Origin: an uncultured Christensenella sp.
GTDB taxonomy: Bacteria; Bacillota; Clostridia; Christensenellales; Borkfalkiaceae
NCBI GenBank assembly: GCA_910583855.1
Contig: CAJTYL010000005.1
Location: 1-64,000 of the forward strand
Reading direction: 5' to 3'
Length of the DNA stretch: 64,000 nt
Shown: in pieces, positions 24,960-33,404 of the stretch
How positions within the stretch are numbered: the first letter of the stretch is position 1
How the letters are laid out: each line of letters opens with the position of its first letter
Position numbers and translations under genes: made by a program
Notes under the pieces: model-generated
Databases searched by the model: none
What the model was told of the DNA's origin: nothing
Seen by the model: the letters and a program-made list of their open reading frames with translations, nothing else

Positions 24960-26642
24960 ATGAAAGCAAAATTCAAGAGTTTTTTTATAAAAATTAAAGA
25001 TTGGTTCGTGCGGCATAAGCCAAGTAAAAGGCGGCTTATTCAAGTCTACGCCGCACTTTTGTATAACGCCAATATAAAAGGGTTCGTTAACGGCAGAATA
25101 TATACCGGCAATACTAAATATGCCTGTGTTCCGGGGTTCAACTGTTATTCCTGTCCCGGCGCGGTAGGAGCGTGTCCGTTGGGTTCTTTGCAAAACGCTC
25201 TTGCGGCTTCCGGCACCACAGCCCCGTATTACGTCTTGGGCATTTTGGCTTTATTCGGAATATTACTCGGCAGAACGATTTGTGGTTTCTTGTGTCCCGT
25301 TGGGCTCGGTCAGGAGCTGTTGTATAAAATTAAAACTCCGAAGATTAGAAAGAATAGGGTTTCAAGGGTATTTACATATTTAAAATATATTCTGTTGGTA
25401 GCGCTCGTTATCGTAATTCCGATAATGCTTCAATCTCCGACTTTCTGTAAGTATATATGCCCTGCAGGAACGTTCGGCGGAGGAATAGGACTTCTCGTCC
25501 ATCCCGAAAACGCAGACTTCTTTGCAATGCTGAGCGGCTTATTTACCTGGAAATTCTTTTTATTGATTGCAATAATAGTACTCAGCATATTCTGTTTCAG
25601 ATTTTTCTGCCGCTTTCTGTGCCCTCTCGGCGCGATATACGGTTTCTTCAATAAGTTTGCGCTTATCGGCGTAAAGTTGGATAAATCAAAATGTACCGAT
25701 TGCGGACTGTGCGTAAGCCATTGTAAGATGGATATAAAGCGCGTCGGCGACCACGAATGTATCAACTGCGGAGAGTGTATTGCAGTTTGCCCCACGCAGG
25801 CAATAAGCTGGAAGGGCTCGCAAATCTTCCTTCACTCCAACGCTATAGAGAAAGAGGAAGAAGCCCAACCCACGCTGAACTCTATTTTAGAGAAGGGGAC
25901 GACTGTACAGCTTGCAGGCGATGCTGAAGTAACGGAAGTTAATTCGGTTTCTGCTATGGCTGTAACGGTCGTCGAACCCGACCCCGTGCCGTCAAGCGAG
26001 GTTAAAGAGCAGGAAAGCAGCTTAGGCGAAGTTGCAAAGCCCGTTGAAAGCTCAGCTGCGTCAAGGGTTAGGAAACGCAACAAATGGCTTGAAATAGCGG
26101 CGTGGGCGCTTGCAACGTTGATTTTGGTATCTGCGCTCGTGTACTACAACTTCTTTGCAAAGGAACAGGAAATCTTCGTTTACGGCGTCGGCGATAAGTG
26201 TCCCGCGTTCACAGTACAAACTTATGAAGGAGAAACGGCGGGAGAGTTTTCCCTTTCAGATAATTACGGCAAAGTCGCAGTTTTGAATTTCTGGGCAACT
26301 TGGTGTACGCCGTGCAAAGAGGAACTTCCCGAGTTTAACGAATTGCAGGTAAATTATTCCGATGAAGTAGTAGTCGTGGCATTCCACCAGATTGGATACG
26401 AATACGACGACGTGCAAAGTCTTATAAATTCGGAAGGTTGGGGCGATTACTCTTTGATATTCGCTCAGGACGATAAGGTATTAAATCAGGGCACGGCTCC
26501 GTTATTTGATTCTCTCGGTGGCAAAAGCGTTTGGCCTATGACCGTAATACTGGATAAAGAAGGTAGAATCAATTCCGTCCGTCAAGGAAAAATGTCTTAC
26601 GCTGATCTTGAAAAAGCAGTGTTGGAAGCACTAAATAATTAA
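24960..26642 (+). CDS. Membrane polyferredoxin fused to a TlpA-type thioredoxin domain
   Basis: A 560-residue protein. The N-terminal half is NapH/Fer4_5-like: several helices and cysteine pairs (CYSCPGAVGACPLG, CGFLCPVG, CKYICPAG, CRFLCPLG), then two cytoplasmic 4Fe-4S motifs (CTDCGLCVSHC and CINCGECIAVCP). A linker of about 80 residues and one helix (near 375-400) lead to a C-terminal TlpA/redoxin domain with WCTPC and the cis-proline segment WPMTVILD. It could carry electrons from cytosolic ferredoxin through the membrane to an external dithiol. ATG at 24960 chosen; an in-frame TTG at 24951 is possible. Confidence 0.85.
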   Translation: MKAKFKSFFIKIKDWFVRHKPSKRRLIQVYAALLYNANIKGFVNGRIYTGNTKYACVPGFNCYSCPGAVGACPLGSLQNALAASGTTAPYYVLGILALFGILLGRTICGFLCPVGLGQELLYKIKTPKIRKNRVSRVFTYLKYILLVALVIVIPIMLQSPTFCKYICPAGTFGGGIGLLVHPENADFFAMLSGLFTWKFFLLIAIIVLSIFCFRFFCRFLCPLGAIYGFFNKFALIGVKLDKSKCTDCGLCVSHCKMDIKRVGDHECINCGECIAVCPTQAISWKGSQIFLHSNAIEKEEEAQPTLNSILEKGTTVQLAGDAEVTEVNSVSAMAVTVVEPDPVPSSEVKEQESSLGEVAKPVESSAASRVRKRNKWLEIAAWALATLILVSALVYYNFFAKEQEIFVYGVGDKCPAFTVQTYEGETAGEFSLSDNYGKVAVLNFWATWCTPCKEELPEFNELQVNYSDEVVVVAFHQIGYEYDDVQSLINSEGWGDYSLIFAQDDKVLNQGTAPLFDSLGGKSVWPMTVILDKEGRINSVRQGKMSYADLEKAVLEALNN

Positions 26643-26677
26643 GCAAAATGCTGCAGATGAATAATGTCAACCTCGGC

Positions 26678-26712
26678 ACACAAAAAGCCCCGCCAAGCGG
26701 GGCTTTTTGTGT
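26678..26712. terminator. Bidirectional terminator
   Basis: AAAAAGCCCCGC-CAA-GCGGGGCTTTTT, extended by an ACAC/GTGT stem base, between the redox operon and the convergent lipoprotein genes. Confidence 0.9.
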
Positions 26713-26730
26713 GAGTTTCGATGCGGCTAT

Positions 26731-27840
26731 TTATACGTTTTCAATCTTTACAGTATAATTTAAAGACGTAGTGCCATCGCTAACGAGGTTAGCATAATCG
26801 TCGACAGCGGGTCCGAATGAGATTATATATTCGGTATCAGCGTTAAGCGTATAAGTGAAACAAAGTTCATTATCGTTAGAACTTGATTCGGGGACGTCGG
26901 GATAATGTGAATAATCCTTAGCATAAATATCAGGGTCGATATCGTCATTAGCAAGCCCAAGAGTTAACGTAACTTTATATGTGCCCGCCGTGGTCGCTGT
27001 AAAAGAGAAGTGGTAAGCTTCCCACGTCAATAACGTTGGAAGCTTTCCGGTTTCCGGATCGGGTTGACCCCATCTGTTTTCCTGCTCAACCAATTCTACC
27101 GTGAAATTTGCCGTTGTGCCTAACGTAAGCTCCTTGGGATTTTCAGCCGTACCTTCTGCAGTAGACTCAGTTTTAGCAATGAGCAGCGTGCAAGGACCTC
27201 CAACCGTCACATTAACCGATTCGTTTGCCTTAATGGTTAAGCTGCTTTCGGTTGAATTGAATTGGGTAACGCCGTTAATTGTCCAGTTGACGTCTGTGTT
27301 GTCAACTGTTATTTTGTAGAAACCTTCTTCGGTTGCGGTAAACACGTAATTGTGTCCTGCAACCGCATTTATAGGGGTGCCGAGCGTTAAAGCGGTGGAA
27401 GGGTCGACTTTTTTAGCGAGGGTAATAGTCAAAGCGGAGGGGTCTGTTATATCTACGTGGACGCCTTTACTTTTTTCGTAAGGCGTACCGTTTGCATCAA
27501 CGTACTGATACCCTTCGGGGATTGCGGTAAGATGAACTTCGTATATCTTGCCGTTAGCTTCGTCAATACCTCTCGTAATCGTCGCAACGCCCTGAGCGTC
27601 AGTTCCGACCGGTTCAAGGCAAGCGCCAAGCGTACCGTTTTCACCAACTACGCAAAGCTGGACCCACACGCCCTGTGCGGCGGTATTATTGTCAAGCTTA
27701 ACGGTTATGCTTACAGACGTAGGGAAAGTATCTTTATTTTCGTCTGGATCATTGTTGCAGGCTGCCGCAAAAATACCGAGACACGCCGTCATACAAACGG
27801 TAAATAAAGCAATCATAAAAGCTTTTAAGTGTTTACTCAT
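26731..27840 (-). CDS. Lipoprotein with transthyretin-like N-terminal domain
   Basis: A 369-residue lipoprotein (Cys28, FAAAC). Residues about 40-145 look like a CNA-B/transthyretin-type beta domain with the local motif YEVHLTAIPEGYQY. Two further beta-sandwich segments follow (about 150-225 and 230-369), each resembling a bacterial pre-peptidase or visceral beta domain (VFTATEEGFYKITV; FSFTATTAGTYKVTL). No catalytic residues stand out. It converges on the redox operon and is the first of three related lipoprotein genes. Probably a ligand-binding or structural surface protein. Confidence 0.75.
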   Translation of the reverse strand: MSKHLKAFMIALFTVCMTACLGIFAAACNNDPDENKDTFPTSVSITVKLDNNTAAQGVWVQLCVVGENGTLGACLEPVGTDAQGVATITRGIDEANGKIYEVHLTAIPEGYQYVDANGTPYEKSKGVHVDITDPSALTITLAKKVDPSTALTLGTPINAVAGHNYVFTATEEGFYKITVDNTDVNWTINGVTQFNSTESSLTIKANESVNVTVGGPCTLLIAKTESTAEGTAENPKELTLGTTANFTVELVEQENRWGQPDPETGKLPTLLTWEAYHFSFTATTAGTYKVTLTLGLANDDIDPDIYAKDYSHYPDVPESSSNDNELCFTYTLNADTEYIISFGPAVDDYANLVSDGTTSLNYTVKIENV

Positions 27841-27971
27841 AGTAAAACCTCCAAATTTTAATTCATAGATAGTTTATCATTATTTTATATAATGTGCAAA
27901 CGTTTTAATCAAAAAACTATAATATTTTTTGAATATTCCGTTAATAAATGTATAATTATGAATATTTTATT

Positions 27972-28006
27972 AAGTAAACCGCCCGTACTTTTAACTGTAC
28001 GGGCGG
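27972..28006 (-). terminator. Terminator of the 667-residue lipoprotein gene
   Basis: 10-bp stem CCGCCCGTAC / GTACGGGCGG; on the minus strand it is followed by TTTACTTAATAAAAT. Confidence 0.75.
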
Positions 28007-28024
28007 ATATGCCTTTAATAAGTT

Positions 28025-30028
28025 TTACGCTTCGGCGTCGTCTGCGTAATAACCGCAACCCAAAAGCCAAGGGTGCAGGGGTTTAGTCATACTACCTGTT
28101 ACGCTTGAATAATGTTGGTTCATATACCTATCGAGGAACAGCTTCAATTCATCGTTTACCTGATATACGCCGTCGCTGTTAACGTAGCCATCGTGCTCAA
28201 CATTGCTTGCGTCCGTATAGCCTGCGTATTTTTCAATAAAGCCGGTATAGTTCCATGTAGTGTCTAAAGTTGACAAATCTTCGTAAACGGTAAGGGCGTT
28301 GTTAACTCTTGTATCGGATATTTGTTCTTTTTCACCCCAATATTCAATCGTTGCAAAGGAATAATGCCATTCGCGCAAATTCTTGGTTATCGCTATGACT
28401 AAAGGTTTCTCCGTGCCGTCTGGAAGTTTAACGAACCATTTTCCGTCATCGTGGCGGACGGTTTCCAAAGAACCGTTAGCGGGCATCCAGGTAAATGTGC
28501 CTTGCTGGTCGGCAAATTTTTCGGAAACGTCCGTCGTTGCGGTTTTTCGCTCAATTTCTTTTTCAAGTGCATCTCCGGTTCTTTCAATGTTGACTTTAAT
28601 CTGTAAGGGATAGTCTATAACTTCGTCTTTGATTATTATTCTGTATTCCAAAGTTACGCCAACATATCTTTGCGACAGTTCTCTTGTGAAAATAAAGTTT
28701 TTGCCGTCGCCCGCCCCGTTATCGTTACCTGCATAGCCTTTGTAATCGCCTGTTAAATCGCTGTTGTCGTCTAATGCAGGGAAGCTGTTTGCATATTCTA
28801 CAATCATAACGTCGTATTTGTCGGAAACAGAAGTAAACTTATAAGTGCCCTGACCGAATCCTTCTTTAGGGTTATTAGATGTAACGAACCATATTACAGC
28901 CGTATTGTAGTTTTGGAATGTCAACGTGCATTCACCGGGTGAAATAACCGTGGTGGAAATAGGCGCAGGTACGGGCAAGCAAACAAGAACTTCCACATTG
29001 CAAGCCTGCCGCTTTGTCGATTTGACGGAGAAAGTAAGCGTTTTGTTCTCTTCAATACGCATTTTCTGTACGTTGTTGCCTTGATTCATTTGACTTGAAA
29101 TAGTTAAACTGCTGTCAACGTAGGTTAAGTCGTCGGAATAGAACTGGATAATATAGTCGTTGCCCTGTTTTGAAGCAATCGTGTATTCGCCTGTTTTGGG
29201 TGCGTGTATTTTGTAAAATACTTCTTCGCGTTCGCCCAATTCGGCAATATACTGATAGCAGTCGCCGTCTTTATTAAACCTAAGCATAGAAAGGTTATCG
29301 TAACTGTTAAGCGCGTCGTCCCAAGGTTTAATCGTATCTTCGTTGAGCTTATCGGCGTCGTCAAATGTAATATCAGTTATGCGTAAAGCTGTAATGGAAA
29401 GAGGGGATGCAGCAATTGTCGTTGAAGCCGGTTTATAAGTATAACCATTAGGCATATTTACAAGCTGGACAGTGTACACGCCGCGTTCAATTGTTGCGCT
29501 TGTTGCAACGCCTTCGCTGTCGGAAATCGCCGTTGCAACCGTTTCGGTTCCATTCATGAGCTTGACTACGACGTCTTCTACAGCCGAACCGTCATAATAT
29601 TTGACGTTTACCTTGTAAGAGGTAGGTGCGTCAAGTTTTAAGCTTACGGTATAGTACGCTTGTTCAGCTGAAGTCTTGACTTTTTCAAAAACGTAGCCGG
29701 TGGGGTAGTCGTTTACCTGAATATAATACTCACCGGGAGTAAAATAGTTAATCTGAGCAATACCTGATTCGTTGATTTCCGCATAGGCGGCTTCGTGTAC
29801 TCTTTTCCCGTCAGCGTCAACTAATTCTACGTTTATGGTATCCAGGCGGTATTCTGCATCGCTACCTTTTACTATGGAGCCATCTGGGTATTTAACAGTT
29901 ATAACGTATCCGTCTACGGCAGGGTCGCCCAAATCTTCCTGAACGGTACACGCCGCAATTATGCCGAACGTTAAAGTCAGGCAGAAAGTTGCCGTTAAAA
30001 CAATCAGCATTTTTAATTTCATTTTCAT
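28025..30028 (-). CDS. Lipoprotein with two transthyretin-like domains
   Basis: A 667-residue lipoprotein (Cys27, IIAAC; start after AGAGGTG). Two transthyretin/CNA-B-like domains lie at about 35-130 and 132-215, with motifs YYIQVNDYPTGYVFE and YTVQLVNMPNGYTY that echo those in both neighbours. The remaining 450 residues are beta-rich with short segments such as GEYTIASKQGND and TYKFTSVSDKYD. No enzyme motif is visible. The C-terminal part (about 560-667) is helical and rich in aromatic residues. Own terminator, so likely monocistronic. Confidence 0.72.
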   Translation of the reverse strand: MKMKLKMLIVLTATFCLTLTFGIIAACTVQEDLGDPAVDGYVITVKYPDGSIVKGSDAEYRLDTINVELVDADGKRVHEAAYAEINESGIAQINYFTPGEYYIQVNDYPTGYVFEKVKTSAEQAYYTVSLKLDAPTSYKVNVKYYDGSAVEDVVVKLMNGTETVATAISDSEGVATSATIERGVYTVQLVNMPNGYTYKPASTTIAASPLSITALRITDITFDDADKLNEDTIKPWDDALNSYDNLSMLRFNKDGDCYQYIAELGEREEVFYKIHAPKTGEYTIASKQGNDYIIQFYSDDLTYVDSSLTISSQMNQGNNVQKMRIEENKTLTFSVKSTKRQACNVEVLVCLPVPAPISTTVISPGECTLTFQNYNTAVIWFVTSNNPKEGFGQGTYKFTSVSDKYDVMIVEYANSFPALDDNSDLTGDYKGYAGNDNGAGDGKNFIFTRELSQRYVGVTLEYRIIIKDEVIDYPLQIKVNIERTGDALEKEIERKTATTDVSEKFADQQGTFTWMPANGSLETVRHDDGKWFVKLPDGTEKPLVIAITKNLREWHYSFATIEYWGEKEQISDTRVNNALTVYEDLSTLDTTWNYTGFIEKYAGYTDASNVEHDGYVNSDGVYQVNDELKLFLDRYMNQHYSSVTGSMTKPLHPWLLGCGYYADDAEA

Positions 30029-30048
30029 TTTTCACCTCTGAACGTTTT

Positions 30049-30081
30049 TAAAAATTTCCCCCGTACCGTGAAGTACGGGGG
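30049..30081 (-). terminator. Terminator of the thioredoxin-lipoprotein gene
   Basis: 9-bp stem CCCCCGTAC / GTACGGGGG with 6-base loop; on the minus strand followed by AAATTTTTAAAAACG. Confidence 0.75.
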
Positions 30082-30099
30082 ACTTTCGGTTACAGTAAA

Positions 30100-33090
30100 T
30101 TAATTATTACCTTTAACGACTACCTTATAGCAACAAGCTTTTAACCACTCGGTATCGGTGTCGTATCCCATAAATTTTGCATTGTACAGTTGAAGTATAC
30201 CGTATAACTCTGCGTTTACAGGCAAAAGTCCGTACATTTCGTCGTCCTTATTTATGTCTTCCGTTGCCTTTGCAAAATACTGCTTCATTATATCGGTATA
30301 ATCTTTTATCTCAAGTCCCTTTAACGATTCGGGAATCTTGTCAACCCCGCCGAATACCTTTTCAAGATTGAGCGAAATATCGATTTCTTCACCGCTTGAT
30401 GTTACGAATTTTTCCTTAGCAATATCAAACGTAAACTGACCCGTGCCGGTCGTGCTGTAAAGGATTTGTTCTATCGTAAAGTTGTTGAACATAAGCGAAT
30501 GCTGCGTGAAATCAAGATAGATTAAACTTCCGCTTTGCTTGTCGTACCATACTTTTTCGCCGCCAACCGTATGAGTTTCGTCGAACGCAGGGTCAACGAA
30601 GAGGGGCAGTACCATCTTGTTGTCTACGTCAAGGGTATAATAACCTGCGGTAGTTTTGTCGATATAGCTGTATTCGTCGTCGGCAATCTTGTCAATTCTG
30701 AACGCGAATTCGCCTAATGCTTCAACCGTTCTGAAGTTGACGGAAACGTAATACGTCTTATTTGCCTTAAGATAATGGTATATTTTGAAGCTCAGCTCAT
30801 TTCCGTCTCTGGAAAACCTGTCTTCATCGCTATCCTTCAAAGATTTAGCGTAAACGCTTGAAAGGTTAATACTGTCGTCGAACAACTGTGCGTCCGTATA
30901 TTCGTAAACGATTGCGGATGTTAATTCGTTCACATAGTAGCAGTCTAATGCCTGTATACGGTAGACGCCGTCGGTTTTAGGTACGAATTTAAACATATAA
31001 CCGCGCGGCATTATTATTTTTTCGAACATAACGGTATTCAAACCTTCGTTCCAGTTATATTCGCCTTCGTCAGCACGTTTCGTTCCTTCAACGTCTACGT
31101 ATTCACCCGTTTTCTCGTCAAAAATGAATTGACCGGTGCCTTTTTCTACTTTTACGTAATTATCAACTATATCGGTCGTATCCTTTGCTTCAAAAGCGGA
31201 GAAGTATGCCAAGCCCTTTATAGGGTCTTTAAGCTCCTTCTGGACGCCGTACTGTCTGTAGCTTACGCAGAACTGCAACCAACCTTCGTCGCTCCAATAT
31301 TCGTCTGGTGCGTTCTCCTCTTCCATAAGATGTTCGTAAAGCATCATGAGCATATCGCCCATATCTTCAGTCACCGGTATAAGACCGTGATAATCCGAAT
31401 TGCCGGAGAACAGGACGTAAGATTGAAATTTTTCGGTGTAGTTTATGCCGTCGATAATTACGCCGCCCTGAATCAGATTGTATAAGCTGCTTGCATGGCT
31501 TCCGAAGTAGGGAACCGAGTGCGTCAAATCAAGCATAAGATAGGGGTCGTTTGCTTTCGCGGTTTCGGCAGTACCGATATGATAATAACCGTCGGACGCA
31601 AGGTAAACGTCATCTATTACCGTGAACTGTTTATTGCGGTATTCGCGCGTTGCAAAGTAAGGAATTTCAAGCGTTTCATTTCTGTCCGTAAGATTCGCAT
31701 TCATCTCGTTGACGGATACTATTCTCAGGTTATTTATATAAATCTTGTCATCTATAGAAGAAGGGGCGTTTGCCATCGATCTATAGTAGGAGAACGCAAT
31801 CTCGTGCGTGCCCTTTTCAAGTGCGGCGTATGCGTAACCCGTCTGCCAATCCTGCACGCCTGTAAGCATCGAAATCTGTCTGCCGGTACCTTTGCGTGCG
31901 TCTACGGTAACGTAGAAGTAGTCGTTTTCGGCGTTGGTTGACATCTTGTAATCGAATGCCAAAGCCTCGCCTTCGTTGAGCTCTAACTGTGCGTAAATCG
32001 TTCCCAACGTAGAGCGGTGTCCGCTGTTCGCGGGATAGATTGCCGTACCGTCTTCAGTTAAAACCCAAGGCCAACCGTTGCTGCTCGTCATGTTTTCGGA
32101 AGAGAACACTATGTTCTTGTTCGTGTTGTTAATTGCCGAGCTGATTAATGAAGAATCGGGCATGGTTACGTCGGGTTCGTCCGGAACAAATACTTCGCCG
32201 CCGTTACTATCGTTATTAATATCTTGCGAATAATCAGGGCTGGTGTATTTTTCAAACCAAGCTTCCCACCAGTTTTGGTCAAGCTGACCACCCACATACC
32301 AATCGGCTATGATGCCGTATCTGTCAATCATAATGGCGGTGGGGTAGCCGCTTTTAAGCGCGTTGAACCAAACGCCTACGTTGCTTTTGTCTTTACATAC
32401 GAGATAAGGAATTTTGTCCTCAACGACGAGCTTTTGCAACTCGCTCAGCGTTTCGTCGGGGTTGCTTTCGGAAATATCGTTTATGCCCAATATTTCAATG
32501 TCGTCGGAATACTTCTCGTAAGCGGCTTTCAAATAGGGGTATTCCCGTTGGCACCAGCTGCACGTGTTGTAGAAGAAATCTATCATAACGGCTTTCTTAC
32601 CTTCTTCAAAGAAATCCGAAAGTTTTTTCTTTACGGTTCTCATCTGAGTTTTGTTGCTGCCGTCATAGGTATAGTAAGTCTGTTCGAAGTCGTACATTAC
32701 GTCGCCTACGGAGTATGCGCGTTTGGGTGTGCCTTCTATAATTTGGGACTCCAAACGAATATAGGTCGTCGCGTCAGCGCCCTTTACGTTGTAGCTTGGC
32801 TTGCAGATAAACCCGTCCGGAGTACCGGTAAGCTTTGCGGTGTATTCTTTATCCGAGATAAGGTCGTAAGAAACCTTGCCCTCCTCGTCCGTTATCTTTG
32901 CGCCGAGCCCGTCGTCTCCGTTAAATAACTCAACTGTAACGTTTTTTAGCGGCATCCCGCCCAGTGACGTAACGTAAACGGTGTTGCTGCCGTTCGCTCC
33001 GTTCGGACCGCACGCGGCAACCGGTAAAAGCAACATCGCAGATAAAAGCGCTACGACTAACGCCGCAATAAATGATTTGAACCTTTTCAT
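30100..33090 (-). CDS. Large lipoprotein with an extracellular thioredoxin domain
   Basis: A 996-residue lipoprotein (Cys27, PVAAC). The ATG at 33090 follows GAGG; an upstream frame to 33126 is unlikely. A transthyretin-like domain (about 35-105, with YTAKLTGTPDGF) is followed by a complete TlpA/redoxin domain (about 125-285) with active site CSWC and cis-proline segment YPTAIMID. The remaining 700 residues are several beta-sandwich domains, one resembling a carbohydrate-binding fold (about 310-460). It is encoded opposite the membrane ferredoxin-TlpA fusion, whose external dithiol could reduce this domain. Confidence 0.83.
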   Translation of the reverse strand: MKRFKSFIAALVVALLSAMLLLPVAACGPNGANGSNTVYVTSLGGMPLKNVTVELFNGDDGLGAKITDEEGKVSYDLISDKEYTAKLTGTPDGFICKPSYNVKGADATTYIRLESQIIEGTPKRAYSVGDVMYDFEQTYYTYDGSNKTQMRTVKKKLSDFFEEGKKAVMIDFFYNTCSWCQREYPYLKAAYEKYSDDIEILGINDISESNPDETLSELQKLVVEDKIPYLVCKDKSNVGVWFNALKSGYPTAIMIDRYGIIADWYVGGQLDQNWWEAWFEKYTSPDYSQDINNDSNGGEVFVPDEPDVTMPDSSLISSAINNTNKNIVFSSENMTSSNGWPWVLTEDGTAIYPANSGHRSTLGTIYAQLELNEGEALAFDYKMSTNAENDYFYVTVDARKGTGRQISMLTGVQDWQTGYAYAALEKGTHEIAFSYYRSMANAPSSIDDKIYINNLRIVSVNEMNANLTDRNETLEIPYFATREYRNKQFTVIDDVYLASDGYYHIGTAETAKANDPYLMLDLTHSVPYFGSHASSLYNLIQGGVIIDGINYTEKFQSYVLFSGNSDYHGLIPVTEDMGDMLMMLYEHLMEEENAPDEYWSDEGWLQFCVSYRQYGVQKELKDPIKGLAYFSAFEAKDTTDIVDNYVKVEKGTGQFIFDEKTGEYVDVEGTKRADEGEYNWNEGLNTVMFEKIIMPRGYMFKFVPKTDGVYRIQALDCYYVNELTSAIVYEYTDAQLFDDSINLSSVYAKSLKDSDEDRFSRDGNELSFKIYHYLKANKTYYVSVNFRTVEALGEFAFRIDKIADDEYSYIDKTTAGYYTLDVDNKMVLPLFVDPAFDETHTVGGEKVWYDKQSGSLIYLDFTQHSLMFNNFTIEQILYSTTGTGQFTFDIAKEKFVTSSGEEIDISLNLEKVFGGVDKIPESLKGLEIKDYTDIMKQYFAKATEDINKDDEMYGLLPVNAELYGILQLYNAKFMGYDTDTEWLKACCYKVVVKGNN

Positions 33091-33163
33091 TAGGTATACC
33101 TCGCCTATTATTTTCCGTTCAGGCAAAAAGCTAAACGGGTCATTTTAAAAATTAACTATTTTT

Positions 33164-33192
33164 ATTATATATATTATAATAGTGTAAGTCAA
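33164..33192 (-). promoter_or_regulatory. Promoter of the thioredoxin-lipoprotein gene
   Basis: Minus-strand TTGACT (33192-33187), 17-bp spacer, TATAAT (33169-33164). The 314-bp gap 33091-33404 holds this and the divergent ABC promoter and otherwise only AT-rich sequence. Confidence 0.75.
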
Positions 33193-33328
33193 CTAAAAAT
33201 TGTATTAAAAATGCATTAAAAATTTAAAGAACGGGTAAAATTGCGCGATTTTTTTTATTAATATAAATTTATGCGTTTTTTTGAATAAAATTGCGGAATT
33301 TTTTCACTAAAATTTTACAACGATTCAA

Positions 33329-33358
33329 TTGACTTTTTTAGCAAATTTTCATTATAAT
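33329..33358 (+). promoter_or_regulatory. Promoter of the heterodimeric ABC exporter
   Basis: TTGACT (33329-33334), 18-bp spacer, TATAAT (33353-33358). Confidence 0.75.
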
Positions 33359-33404
33359 ACTTTATAAAAACGATACGATATTTATTAAGTTAACCGGAGC
33401 GTGT

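Noticed and set aside
31129..32928. Plus-strand frames opposite the thioredoxin lipoprotein
   Set aside because: Antisense shadows without ribosome sites or motifs; the minus-strand gene has a signal peptide and active-site motif.
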